A stretch of DNA of 64,000 nucleotides from assembly GCA_963920575.1 (NCBI GenBank), contig OY986969.1:11033096-11097095 (forward strand). Direction: 5' to 3'. The notes beneath the pieces are model-generated. The model saw only the letters and a program-made list of their open reading frames with translations, was not told the DNA's origin and did no database searches. Made by a program: the position numbers and the translations under genes. Below, piece after piece: positions 36,047-46,927 of the stretch. How positions within the stretch are numbered: position 1 is the stretch's first letter; each line of letters opens with the position of its first letter. Origin of the DNA: Narthecium ossifragum. Taxonomy: Eukaryota; Streptophyta; Magnoliopsida; Dioscoreales; Nartheciaceae.

Positions 36047-37483
36047 TGATCGCTCACAAACGTCGTCGTTAAAACGGATGTAAAACGCAATTTAGAAATT
36101 TATAAACCTTTCTTTCAGCACTAAATTAATAAGATAGAATAATTGTGAAATACGGGGTCGATCCTCAGGGAAAACTTGTTTACGAATGAAGAAAAATCAG
36201 AATTAACTCTCAACACTCTAACCCTAAAGCGAAGAAGGATTGATTTAGGGTTTTTAGAAATTAATTAATTAAAACTAATTAAGAAAGCAATTAACGAAAT
36301 GGAAATAGATCAATGAGAGAAAACCTAGGGATTACTCAATCCACTTTAGTTTCACTTCCCGTATTCTCTAGTTATCATCTTGTTTCTTATCTCGACATTA
36401 TGGATTCATAGCTTCTTAAGCTTACATGAATCCCTAAAATAATGAAATTGTTTGCCTAAGGCATAACCTATCCAAATTTAGCATAGATTGTCTTCGAACT
36501 TAATCTAAGTACAACCTATCTTCATCTAGCATAGAGTATCTCAAAGGCATACACAAAAGCAACATGAAAACCATCCTACGAATCTCTACCATCAAGCACA
36601 GCAATCAAGTAGGTCTGAATATAGGTCGAGGAACTCTGTTCCCTCAACTCTTTATAAAATAAAACCATATTCATAGGATCATGTCTTTGAAAAGATAACA
36701 AGAATCCAACTAGAAAATACAAAGAAGCTACACTAAAGCTTCATGAGATCCCTAAGTAGAGAGTTTAGCCACTCATCTTTTGGATGAGATCCATGTATTC
36801 GATGAAGAAGGCTAGGGATCCACTCCGCATCTCCGTCTTCTTCTCCAATCTGAATTCCTCTGTTTCTCTCTATGGAGGCCTTCTGTTTTCCAGCCACAAA
36901 ACCCTTTTTATATCTTAATTCCCGGATTAGGGTTTTGGGGTTAAGTTAGACCTCAAGTACAACTCGGAATTCCTGGTTCAACCCTGACAGCTTCTTCTAA
37001 TCTCGACTGGGCTCAACCGGTTAGGAATTTGAGAATGAGTCCAACATAAAATATGTAGATTTAGAAGTTTTCTGACTTCTCCCGAAGAGTTTGAAATATT
37101 TAGACTTATCGAGAATATTTGGTGAATATTCTTCGGGGAGTCGACGGACTAGTCTTCCAGCAGCTAAATAACTTCATCTTCTTCAAAACTGCTATCAATC
37201 CATCAGGAATCTCTGAAAGTCTCCAACATGAAAGTTGTGCGTCTTGATGTCTACTAGTTGTCATTCAAATTTCAGAATATTTGGAGATAAGTAAAATTTC
37301 TGGTGAATATTGTGCTAAACAGTCGACAGAGCAGTGTATTTCAGCATATTAACCGAATTTCTTGCATTTCTTCTCAAAGCATGATTAAACCTGAAATCAA
37401 CTAACAAGCTATCAAATACAACTACTCTAGGCATAACAAAGCTAAGTTAAGGGGTTGAATCATGAACATTTAGTGACTTATCA
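36047..37483 (-). repeat. Athila 5' LTR
   Basis: It starts TGATCGCTCAC and ends gtgacttatca. Pairs with 26684-28119. The TATA region (minus strand tataaaaaggg) is at about 36903-36913. Confidence 0.93.
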
Positions 37484-38485
37484 GCAATCCCCTCGGTCTC
37501 ACATCAAGCTCTCTGCACAACCACGCCTCTACCTGATCATCACCAACAGTATCGATCTGCCTCTCAGCACCTGACCCCGTCTGTTCAGAATCTGCATTGG
37601 CTGCTCTATGTAAGCGACGTCCTCCTCGACTATGATGCCATCGTGTCTGATCACGTGGGACGGATATGGAATGTACTTCCTCAACACTGAACATGTGGCG
37701 GTAGTACACGCAACTGACGAGTGCGTAAATAGAGCCGATCTGTAAGCAAACCCTCTGCTGCCAATTGCGAACTCCAACGGATGTCACCTCTGATCTGGCC
37801 TGCACTGATCTCTCTGCCCCAAAAGGTGCAATACCGGTGTTGAGCTGTCAACTGTGGGAGTAGGCAAACCCAGCTAGGAGGATGTGCTCTCGTCGTCTGA
37901 CGTCTGCATCAACAATGCGTGCTCTAAGCACGTCACCATGGATCTGAATGGTCCTCTCTGACGTCTGTCCATCTGTGTCACGAGATGTTGTGCCGAAAGT
38001 CAACAAAATGGCCACTGGCTCCTAAGAGTTGTACTAGAATCTGTCTATGATCCTAGAATCATGGCCTGACGTGATGGAAGCTGAAGCATCACGCAATCTG
38101 ATCACCTCTCTGACATGTGGATTGATATGCGACACACATACTCATCTCATATGGTATATGCGCTGACCTGACCTTTGCATCTGGTCTCTGGATCTGATCT
38201 CTGCATCTGATCCTGAATCTGATCTCTGCATCTGATTCTGAATCTGATCTCTACATTCGATCCTGAATCTGATCTCTGCATTCGATCCTGAATTTGATCT
38301 CTGCATCCGATCCTGAATCTGATCTCCGCGTCTGATCTCTGTATCTGGTACCAACCAAGCTGACAACGAAATCCATGATATATCTCCATGCCTCCTGAAT
38401 GAACAGCAACAAGAGAGGAGTGAATCTCACGTAGGATGTCCTCGTGCAACTCTGGATCTGCTACTCCACCTCTGGGGTACTATCC
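37484..38485 (-). pseudogene. Chromovirus 2 integrase remnant
   Basis: Minus strand. From 38485 it reads the integrase zinc-binding start (LREIHSSLVAVHSGG, YHGFRCQLGW), then a 25-base tandem repeat replaces the core, and from about 37780 down it reads the C-terminus with VLRKYIPYPSHVIRHDG, AYIEQPMQILNRRGQVLRG and DDQVEAWLCRELDVR, the Tekay chromodomain region. The catalytic core is lost. The Athila insertion at 37483 separates it from its 3' end at 26683. Confidence 0.8.
38170..38345. repeat. 25-base tandem repeat in the chromovirus 2 integrase
   Basis: Units such as gatctctgcatctgatcctg plus aatct are repeated at least five times with few changes; partial units lie at both ends. The unit length is not a multiple of three, so the encoded peptide cycles through frames (QIQDRMQRSDSGSN-like). 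Confidence 0.85.
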
Positions 38486-40168
38486 AGTGCTGAAGGAGCA
38501 TCTAGGGGTCGATCTATCGGCTCAGGTAACTCCTGGAATAAGATCTTCAACGGCTCTCCTGGATCATCCTCATCATGTCCCATCAGTAGTGTAGCCCATG
38601 ACCATAGGATGGGATCTGATCTCCATGGTCTAATCAACTGTGCAGGGACTTGGCTTGAATCTGGATCAAGCTGGCTTTGGTCAAATCTGAAGTGAAGATG
38701 GCTGGACCACGCTTCTGCTGCACTAGTCTGGGCTCGAAGTTGGTTGAACCAAGTTAAATCTTCAGCTGTGCTGAGTTGTACTCTGGTCCAAACATGTTTG
38801 ACATGGTTGGGTCTACCGGTTTCAATCTGGACATGAGTCAGTTGAGCCAAACCGATGTTACCATCATAGTCAGATCTGATCAGATTGAATATGGCATCTG
38901 AATAAGGAGGGTAGCTCATTTCATGGCTCATATCAACCTTCGGATGCTTGATCAACGGCTGAGGATGCATCGTGATCACTCGGACATGATCTGGATGGTC
39001 CTGATTGCTTGAGACTCTTTGATCAGGTTCAGATAAAAGATCGGAAGCACTGCATCGAAGATCACGCTGATCAAACGGCTGGATCAAGTTGCAGTCTTGA
39101 TCGGACAGCTGAGAAGCTGCCGGAGCTGGATCAACGGTGAAACAAGGTCGCCGGAGTGAGGCAATGGCATAGGAAGCTTCGCAGGGACGTGGGGGTTCCA
39201 TCCGTACGCTTTGATCGACGGATTGGGCTGTGGATGCACCGGATCTGAAGGTGGCGGCACGGTGGATGTCGTCGCCGGTGATCGTTAGTGATCTAGGCCG
39301 CGACGGTGCTTGAGATCGTCGGGAACAGATACGGGAAGGTCTTGGGACCCTTCTCGTGAGGTTTGATCTTGGGATCAACCTCGGATCTTCGTGGAGTTGA
39401 GGATGTCGGAACAGAGGCTTTCGCCGGAGTTGGATGTCGGTGATCCAGGCCTCAATCGTGGACGTTGTTGGCCATGGCGGCTTCGGTGAGGGACGTCGGT
39501 GCTTCCTCGCTGGATGGGTGGGGAGGAAGACGTCGGACGGCGGCCTTGGGTTGGCGGCTCGTAGATGAGCCGACGGGCTTTAGTTTTGAGCCGGGACGAC
39601 GAATGGTTGGCTCAGGGTGAGCCGGGCGCAGGTGTGGGTTGTAAGCCGATGGCGAGCCGCAGCTGAGCCAGGGACGAGCCGATTCCAAGGAGGTGCGGCT
39701 CGAGCCAAACCGAGAGGAGAGAGAATATCCCGGGGAAAATCTGGAAAAATAGGTAAAATTCTAGAAAAATCATGGGAAGGTAGTAGCAAGTGTTCACCCG
39801 GGTCTGCAGGAGTTGATCTCGGAGTTGCAATTGGAGTTGCTCTTGGAGTTGCAGCCGAAGTTGCAGTCGGAGTCCTAATCCGAGTTGGCTCGGGGTCAGG
39901 TTCCGTAATCTGGGTTTCAGCTAGAGTAGGGGTCTGACTCGAAATCTGAATCCCTGTGGGACTTGTTTGCGTCACAGTTGACCATCTACTGGTAATATGC
40001 TCCCACTTCTTGTTACCGCGTTCCATCACGGTTAAACAAAGATTTACCTCGGCCTGCAAACTCTTAATTTGTTGTTCCCACCACTCCTGGGATACTCCGT
40101 ACGTGATGGCGAAGTTTCTGGAAGGTTCTGAACCGCACAGTCGGTGGAACGGAGCTCTGATACCAAGT
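38486..40168 (-). mobile_element. Family L internal region
   Basis: Between the deletion junction and the primer-binding site. Frames 38461-39378 and 39580-40191 are open but show no pol, gag or other domain I recognise. The second, nearest the 5' LTR, has WWEQQIKSLQAEVNLCLTVM, which could be a relic of a gag N-terminus; this is a guess. Pro/Thr-Ala-rich repeats (TPTATSAATPRATPIATP) follow it. The element has no enzymes of its own and would depend on another element. Confidence 0.65.
40154..40165 (-). other. Family L primer-binding site (tRNA-iMet)
   Basis: The element strand reads TGGTATCAGAGC, the classical plant primer-binding site for initiator methionine tRNA, three bases inside the 5' LTR. 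Confidence 0.9.
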
Positions 40169-41469
40169 TGATACGAGCGGTCTACTCGCAATCCTCTCGT
40201 ATCGGGTCTCTACTGCTCCAATTGATCAGAATTGACTCTGATCAGGGTTGATAGGCTGAGTCTAGCCAGCTGAATCAAGTCTAGCTTGAGCTGGTTCGGA
40301 TCTGGCTCAAGGAATTGGATCAGGCTTGACTGGATTGGGCTGGATTGGGTTAAGTGGTTGGACCTAAGTCAAGTTGACTGGATCCGGTTGACCAAGTCAG
40401 CCGAGAGTGGCTGAGGCCTGAGGGAGAGGCTAAGGTGGATCCGACAGTGGAGGGCCACAGGAGGGAAATCGCCGGCGTACGGGGTATTCGGCGGTCGGGG
40501 TCTTCACTAGAAGGGTAGTATAGCGGAGGGGAAGAGATCTATCGATGTGGATTGTTCAGGGAAGGTCTAGATCGGCGGGATCGGGTGTGGCCGGAGGTGG
40601 GCTTAGAGTAGATCGGCGTCGGGGATGACGGCGAGGCTCCGGAGTGGCTGGGGAAGGCAGGGATCGGGTATAGGGAAGGTCGGCTATGGTTATTGAGTGG
40701 TATGGGGGTGAGATCTGGGTAGAACACGGGTTGACGGCAGTGGGGACGGAGGTCGGGTTGCCGGGGAAGACGTCGGGGGAGACGACGGAGGCGGAGGAGC
40801 GGCTGGACGGAGTCATGGTGCCAAGGGGAGGTTGATGAAGGTGTTGGACGGGGAAGGGGGTGGCCAGAGAGACTGGACGGTGGTGGTCGGTGTGAGGCTC
40901 CGGCACGGGAGACGAAAGAGGAGAGGAAGGAGATGCTTACGTGGCAGGTGACTGGGCGTGGGGTCGCTGATGTGGCGGAGAGAGAAAGTGACGGGGAGAG
41001 AGAAATTTCGGTGGAGGTGGTGCAGGCTGCGGAGAAGATGACCGACGGGGAAGAATGTTGATCTGTGGTGGATTTCGGGTGGAATCTACATTACCTCTAC
41101 TCCTATGATATTCTACTCCTATGATATTATATCAACTATTCTTAATAATTCTAATAATTCTCTTCATCATTCATCCTTACCTAATACAAACCAATGAGGT
41201 CCCTTTTATAGAGGCCTTGACATAGTTCTAATCCAACTAAAAAACCCCCTTGCTTAATTAGCAAGTAATAAGGCTTTCAGACTCAACTCAACTTACTAAC
41301 TCAAATATCAACTAGGACTCAATTAAATATGAAAGACTAATAAGAAATCCTAATCAAATACTCTAGTTTGAATTAGGGAAGTCCAAATCAAACTAGGAAA
41401 GAGGCTGAACCAGTTTGGTTCCTCTTCTGGGTTCGGATCCAGTTGGTCGAGTCGGATCGACTCGTATCA
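40169..41469 (-). repeat. 5' LTR of family L (copy E)
   Basis: Plus strand TGATACGAGCGG to CGACTCGTATCA, followed by tcacg, which equals the flank left of copy D. TATA (minus strand ctataaaaggga) lies at about 41212-41224. Confidence 0.9.
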
Positions 41470-41831
41470 TCACGTTAGAGGCTGCTTCGATTACAAGACT
41501 CTGCAGCTCCTGGGTTATATAATAAGCATAGGCCGCTCGCACATCAGCGAGGTAAACTTGATGGTTTGGACTCTTCAGGTCCGAATTCCTCCGTTGGCGC
41601 TCGTACTCTGCCCGAAGTAACTGGACATAACAATGGCGAACATGCAGCGACTCTTCATCATTGGTTGCATGGAGACCAATCCAAGGTCTATCAGGATAAA
41701 CTTCGTACCGAGTCTCGTACGCAAGTTCAGGGATCACCTGTGCTTTTATAGCAGAGGGAGATGTTAATTTAATAGGGGTTTTCTCAGCCGTTTTAAGCCC
41801 TTTTCTGGATGTGACAAGTGTGAAGCCATCG
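41470..41831 (-). pseudogene. Tat gag, upstream piece
   Basis: Minus-strand frame with TSRKGLKTAEKTPIKL, AYETRYEVYPDRPWIGLHAT and VRAAYAYYITQELQSLVIEAASN. It continues in frame with 23774 when the family L element is removed. At 41832 it is interrupted by an Athila-like solo LTR; the open frame's apparent start (MNHEHLVTYH) is LTR sequence, not the true start. Confidence 0.75.
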
Positions 41832-43093
41832 TGATAAGTCACTAAATGTTCATGATTCAACCCCTTAACTTAGCTTTTTTAGGCCTAAAGTAGTTGTATT
41901 TGATAGCTTGTTAGTTGATTTCAGGTTTAATCATGCTTTGAGAAGAAGTGCAAGATATTCGGCTAAAATGACTAAATAAACTGCTTCGTCGACCGTCAGT
42001 AATATATTCGCTAAATATTTTACAAAGGTCCAAATATTCTGAAACTTTGACACGTCGTAGAAGACTCAGAGATGAACAACTTTCATGTTGGACACTTTGC
42101 GAGATTCCTGATGGATTGATTCCAGTTTTGAAGAATATCAAGATACATAGCTGCTAGAAAACTGGTCCGTCGATGCTCAGGAGAATATTCGCCAAATATT
42201 CTCCATACGTCCAAATGTTATAAAATCTTCGGGGGAGGACAGAAGACTTCCTAATCTACATCTTTCGTGTTGAGCATATTTTCAAATTCCGGACAGGTTG
42301 AACCCAGTCGCGACCAGAAGAGGCAGTCAGAATTAAACTAGGAATTCCGAGTTGCACTAGAGGTCCAACTCAACTTAGCCATAACCCTAATTACGGGATT
42401 AAGGGTTTTTATTATAAAAAGGGGTTATTCCAGCAAAACTTCTCATCTTTTTGACATCTTTGGAGAGGGAATTAAGGAGAAGACAGCAAGGATGCGGATG
42501 GTGACAGCTTCGTATTCCAAGCCGACGGCGTTCATCCAAAAGATGAGTTGCTAATTGTTGTACTTAGAATTATTCATGAAACCCTAATGTAGTTCTTAAT
42601 CTTTTTTGGTTTGAATCTTGTAATCTTCCGAAGCATGATCCTATGAATATGATTTTATTATTAAAAAAGTTGAAGGAACAGAGTTCCGTTGACGTATTTT
42701 TGGTCCTACATGATTTCTGTGATTGATTGTAGAGATTCATAGGATTGTTTTCATGAAGTTATTGGTTTGGCTTTGAGATAAGCTATGCTACGCGAAGATA
42801 GGTTGTGCCAAGGTCATTAGGAGTAGTATAATTTAAGGTAATCGTAGGACCAAAGACAATCTATGCCAAGCAAAGATAGGTTATGCCGTTGAGAATATTA
42901 ACTTTATTTTAGGGATTCATGTGAGCTTGTAGCCATATGATCCATAATGTTGAGAGAAGAGAACAAGAGAATAACTAGAGAAGATTGAAAGCGAACCTAG
43001 AGCGGATTGAGTAATTCCTAAGTCACTTATCCATTGAACCTAGAGCTGGGAGCGACTGGCTGCCCCCAGCTGTGCTTGAGAAATATTTGGTTT
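41832..43093 (+). repeat. Athila-like solo LTR
   Basis: It begins TGATAAGTCACTAAATGTTC, the same as the reverse complement of the Athila LTR end at 37483, and follows that LTR with moderate divergence to about 43020. catcg occurs directly before it (41827-41831) and at 43094-43098, a perfect 5-base repeat. The last 70 bases do not match the Athila LTR, lack a terminal CA and contain a hairpin (gctggg...cccagc, 43043-43068), so the 3' end is odd. TATA-like tataaaaagggg lies at about 42412-42424. Confidence 0.75.
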
Positions 43094-43406
43094 CATCGAG
43101 TTCTCAGCAATCTTTGAACGTGCATGAGCGTTTTCGGCATTCTGACGAACAGAGGGTCCGAGTATAGGGACCTTGACGTCGTGCCCCCCTTAGTGCGTAG
43201 GATATGCCTTCATCTCCTTGTATGGCCGCTGTGCTGACGCCTTCACTTGTGCATTGGAAGTAGCCATCATTTTGGTGCCGGAGGTAGCCGCAACCGAAGT
43301 GACAACAGGGATTTTGGTGCCAAGTGTAGTCATCGCTTTTGTGCTGGTGACTGTCGTAACTGGAATTGTAAGTGAAACTTTGGATGGTGCAGTGCGCATC
43401 GGGAGT
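43094..43406 (-). pseudogene. Tat gag N-terminal region
   Basis: Minus-strand frames 43190-43399 (Thr/Val-rich, starting MRTAPSKVSL) and 43104-43439. Assigned to Tat because it lies between two insertions into that element and runs toward the piece at 41831. No domain is recognisable. It is cut by element F at 43407. Confidence 0.5.
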
Positions 43407-44902
43407 TGATAGGACTTGAAAAGTGTCGTGGCTTAACAAGTCTAACCAAAATTACAATAAATTCCGGTGCTCTACTTTAACTACTAAGAACTAGTAGATA
43501 GTGGAGAGTCCGAGTCGAGTCCACAGGGATTTAAGTGATTAAAATCGAACACTTAGTAAATTTCCTACTAAAGAGTTGAGAAAAGATTGCAGATTGAAAT
43601 TAAACTAAACTTATACTAAAGGATTTATGAATATGAAAGAAAGGACCACATGATTCTTAATTAATAACTAAGGTTCTACCAAGTCTTCCTAAGATCAGGG
43701 CATGCAAACAATATGAGTGGCTTCCTAAAAGTTGATAAGTGAATGGCTAGTTCTCCTTATCACTCAACAAATTCTATTTAGGATTCCTTGTTGGCAAGAA
43801 CAATTATCTAAATGTCAATGACCGAATGATTAGTTACGTTCACTGCTAATGAACCCTCTTATTAGGATGAATTCATCGTAAATAATAACATGGATATGGA
43901 TTTAGGTGTACGATCGAGATGACTTCACATCTCGATGGACGAAACTACAAAGGTAAGATGCATGAAAGATTAGGGATGGAACGTAGTGGGACTAGCACTA
44001 TACAATCCCTAATCACGAAGAAGATTTCATCCGAGATATCATGGAACTAGCATGATCCTCTTATTTGGATGAATCCAATCCTAGCCCTAGCATACACAAG
44101 CTCTAGAATCAAATGCAAACAAGAACAATCCATACATCCAGCAAGAAATCAACACCAAGGTATGAAGAAGCTAGGACGTAATCCATATAAACCAAACAAG
44201 AGTGTATACAAGCCCTAGATCTAAGAAATCCCTAGTAAAAACCCTAGTTACATTATAAGAATCCCATGGTTAGGGTTTTAGCTACTCATCTTTAGGGGTC
44301 GATCCATCGGTGGAAGTTGATGATCTCCTCCCGCCATGGATCTCCTCCAAAGAAGCGTCGAAGAAAAGTGTAGAAAAAGATAGGAAAACTCTCTCCAAAA
44401 ACGTCTCGAAAAAGCCCCCAAAAATCCATAAACATTGACTATTTATAGCCTAAGCAAACATCTCCCACGGATTATATCTGAGCCGTTGATCCTTAATTCT
44501 GGCCGCAAAGGATCGATCCCTCTCTGGAGTAGGATCGATTCGACTCCTTCAATTGCTGGTGACGCCCCGAGAGGGATCGATCGGACCTATCGATTCCGAT
44601 CGATCGTTCATGTGTTGTTACGCTCCGTCCCGTGGAGGATCGATTCGTCATGCTGAGCACGATCGATCCTTCAATTGCTCATTGTTCTGTCGCTGGGCGA
44701 GTAGGATCGATCGCACTAGTAGAGTCGGATCGATCCTACTTGCCAAAATTGCCAAAATACGTTCTTTTAGCTCCAAAGTTGATCTAACTCCTATTAGGGC
44801 TGTTATACCTGAAATGGGATAAAAATAGTCAGTGAAGCATTGCTCGGAGACCAACAAAGCCAAATTACAAGGGTGTTTTTGTGCACTTTTCAAGTCTTAT
44901 CA
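43407..44902 (-). repeat. 3' LTR of element F
   Basis: It starts TGATAGGACTTGAAAAGTG and ends CACTTTTCAAGTCTTATCA; the ends form a 19-base inverted repeat with one mismatch, longer than usual. Minus-strand TATA (ctatttatag) is at about 44439-44449, with a GATCGATC array upstream (44508-44735). The left flank is ggagt; the right partner is outside the window. Confidence 0.88.
44508..44735 (-). promoter_or_regulatory. GATCGATC array in the U3 of element F
   Basis: Nine or so ggatcgatc/cgatcgatc units begin about 60 bases upstream of ATAAATAG (minus strand). Confidence 0.65.
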
Positions 44903-44940
44903 CACCCCCCAACTTGATCTTTGCTAGTCCTCGAGCAAAG
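44903..44940 (-). other. Element F polypurine tract and hairpin
   Basis: Plus-strand caccccccaa (44903-44912) is TTGGGGGGTG on the element strand. Next to it ctttgct (44919-44925) pairs perfectly with agcaaag (44934-44940) around agtcctcg. Confidence 0.88.
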
Positions 44941-46708
44941 CAAACAAAAATTAAAATTAAAGCAGTAAATCTAACTAGCCACTTTCCTAGGTCTCACGAT
45001 TGCACTTAGCATGTGCAACAAGCCTTTAAACCCCTGGGTGGCCCCAAAGGAGGAGTTATAGTCTCCTGAGGGTTTCCAGTGATGATACCCATAAACATCT
45101 ATACATCCCCTTTAACATGTCATCAGAACTCCATTATAATGCTCATTAATTCAAATGCACCAAGTAGAAACACTATCCATGAGTCTATTCTTCAATCCAA
45201 AGTCATATAAACATAAAGTAAATAAGAACAAGTCAAAGCATAGTTCCAACACTTCAACATATTTAATTATGGTTCAAAAAAAACTTTGACTCTTCAGTGT
45301 GTGGATTTAGTTCCACATGTGTCAAAGTATCCATTATATCCAAACATTCCACTAATCAAGATCACAATTCTAGGCAAGCACATATTTTCCACTTATCACA
45401 TAACAATCTCTATTCTTTTTCTTTTATTTTTTCCCTTTTTTTTCACAAGGGTCTTCAACCGTTTTACGCGAACAACACACTTTGTTAGGCACATTGCCCA
45501 GTTACTAAGTATGAAGTCCTTTTTTTCTGTTAGGACATTCAACCATTTGACGCGAACAACATGCTGGTTAGGCACCCTGCCCGGTTACTAAGTTGAAAGT
45601 CCTTTCTCTCATTGTTAGGCAATTCAACCGTTTTACGCGAACAACACGCTGGTTAGGCACATTGCCCGATTACTAAGTTGAACCCCTCCACTTTTCATGC
45701 ACCATACTTTTCACTGACAAAAAATTGCATGTGTTCATGTATCGTCTGTGACATGTCCTAGAATCATAAATCTATCCTAGTTTCAGGCTCAGAATCTAAC
45801 TTCAACTCATCCACATGTGAGAGTGCTCAAGTGCAATAGGATTAGTCAAGTTATCCCTAAATCATGGTCAAAGTGTTAAAGTACAGAACTCATGCCATAC
45901 ATAGCTAAATTTACTAGATTTTACATGTCATATGAATTTCTGAATAAATCATTGAATAATATTCCAAGTTATGCATCATTATCAATAATTATCATAACTT
46001 CATTCGTCTGACACGTTATAAGGGGTGTATAAACTTGAGTTATCATAAAATAAATCAGGATGAATTCCTAGAATCCTACCCCCCAACTTAAATGTAAATG
46101 TCCCCAATTACACTAAGTCATAAAAAAAATAAAGCAAAGAGTATAGGGTAGAGATAACCTGTAAAGGCTGAATACGAAAAAGTAACCTTGATGATAAAAA
46201 GAAAAGCAGCTTGTAGCAATCAAGGTTAAGTGTGAACAATCAAGTAATGGCATGATGGCACCCATCTGTGCGTGCGATAGCAGATAGGCCCTGTAAAATC
46301 ATAGAAGGAATACCCCATGATTGCATTTATGGAAAGTAAAGAATAAGCATTAAGATGGAGAAAAATTGGGCATCATTTCCTCTATTTAGTCAATAAGCAC
46401 ACAGGCCGTACAAACATTCAGCACACACGGACAGAAAAAGTAAACTAGCCTAAGCTTCCACCTGCAACACAATAATCAATCATATTCATCCACATACACG
46501 CAACGACAGACTAGCACAGTCAGCTCCCCGCACGCCCGGGGTACACCCCCCCATAACCAAAAGCCAAAATTTATAGAAAGAGGCAAGCCCATACAAAAGT
46601 GAGTCCACCAACCACAAAAGTCAAATCAAAACATGCCAGCGCACGGCCTTAGATGCAAGAAACCGAAAAGGTGTACAGGAAATCTAAGCAAGCATCTAAG
46701 GTCGAGAC
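44941..46708 (-). other. Element F non-coding 3' region
   Basis: No gene seen. 44985-45110 matches the Athila 3' region. Three modules of ttttacgcgaacaacacg...cccggttactaag lie at about 45458-45505, 45545-45592 and 45630-45678. A second polypurine-like run (46077-46086) lies some 1.2 kb from the LTR. Confidence 0.6.
46077..46112 (-). other. Internal polypurine-like tract in element F
   Basis: Plus-strand taccccccaa gives TTGGGGGGTA on the element strand, nearly the terminal PPT, followed by a weak tgtaa/ttaca stem (46093-46112). Confidence 0.55.
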
Positions 46709-46927
46709 TCAGGACTGAGGACGGGACCCAGGAAAAAACAATGGGTGATAAGCCACGATAGCAGTCACTGGCGGCTGAGGAAGGGGAACGTCTAGACGCG
46801 TACGAACATACGAGAGGTCCGCCCGGATGGACGAGAGGTCCGCTCGAAAAGCTGCATCTCGTGCGTCGACAGTGTTCAAGAGCTGATGTAAGCGTGCCAA
46901 CTCCGCACGGAACTCCGCAAAGTCATC
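46709..46927 (-). CDS. Element F small ORF, C-terminal piece
   Basis: The minus-strand frame gives DFAEFRAELARLHQLLNTVDARDAAF and continues to a stop at 46709. The pattern of Leu/Ala with charged residues predicts a short coiled coil. It joins the N-terminal piece at 48547-48650 once the solo LTR is removed, giving a protein of about 100 residues. The upstream half matches the Athila ORF at 29002. Function unknown; position corresponds to the env-like region. Confidence 0.5.
   Translation of the reverse strand, partial: DDFAEFRAELARLHQLLNTVDARDAAFRADLSSIRADLSYVRTRLDVPLPQPPVTAIVAYHPLFFPGSRPQS

Larger units (their letters stand above)
26684..37483 (-). mobile_element. Athila-lineage Ty3/gypsy element, complete with both LTRs
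   Basis: LTRs 26684-28119 and 36047-37483 flank an internal region with primer-binding site, gag, protease, RT, RNase H, integrase, a long 3' region and a polypurine tract. Flanks gtaat and gcaat give a target duplication with one mismatch. The LTRs are highly similar, apart from a patch near their U3 ends. The coding region is broken by frameshifts in gag, a TGA at 34136-34138 and a 5-base tandem duplication at 31469-31478. It sits inside chromovirus 2. Confidence 0.93.
23775..41469 (-). mobile_element. Family L non-autonomous LTR element with nested chromovirus 2 and Athila
   Basis: The outer ends are L LTR termini, and both flanks are tcacg (23770-23774 and 41470-41474), a perfect target duplication. 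The 3' LTR (copy D) survives only as 23775-24175, where chromovirus 2 inserted; the 5' LTR (copy E) is 40169-41469. Internal sequence survives at about 38486-40168. The missing part of D, the 5' half of chromovirus 2 and the 3' end of the L internal region were lost in a deletion joined near 38486. Removing the whole block restores an open Tat gag frame. Confidence 0.88.
1679..43406 (-). mobile_element. Host Tat-lineage Ty3/gypsy element, fragmented by nested insertions
   Basis: The pieces 1679-3969, 5275-7478, 9846-11384, 22364-23774, 41470-41831 and 43094-43406 join in order on the minus strand into one gag-protease-RT-RNase H-second RNase H-integrase polyprotein. The second (archaeal-type) RNase H before integrase is the mark of the Tat/Ogre branch. 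Reading frames continue across the gaps at several insertion sites, which is why the pieces are assigned to one element. Neither of its own LTRs is visible: its 3' side is cut by family L at 1678 and its 5' side by element F at 43407. It is the oldest layer here and carries several stops and frameshifts. Confidence 0.85.

Noticed and set aside
37495..37805. Possible host gene fragment right of Athila
   Set aside because: Frames 37529-37777 and 37470-37805 together read as the integrase C-terminus and chromodomain region of a Tekay-type element.
38461..39378. 305-residue ORF as a possible domesticated gene
   Set aside because: It lies in the family L internal region, crosses the deletion junction, has no recognisable domain, and differs from the copy at 1-389 mostly by residue-changing substitutions.
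40150..40168. tRNA-like sequence
   Set aside because: Only the 3' complement of initiator tRNA is present, at the right distance from an LTR; it is a primer-binding site.
43104..43439. 111-residue ORF starting in the F LTR
   Set aside because: Its first codons are LTR sequence; the remainder is most simply Tat gag flank in a shifted frame.
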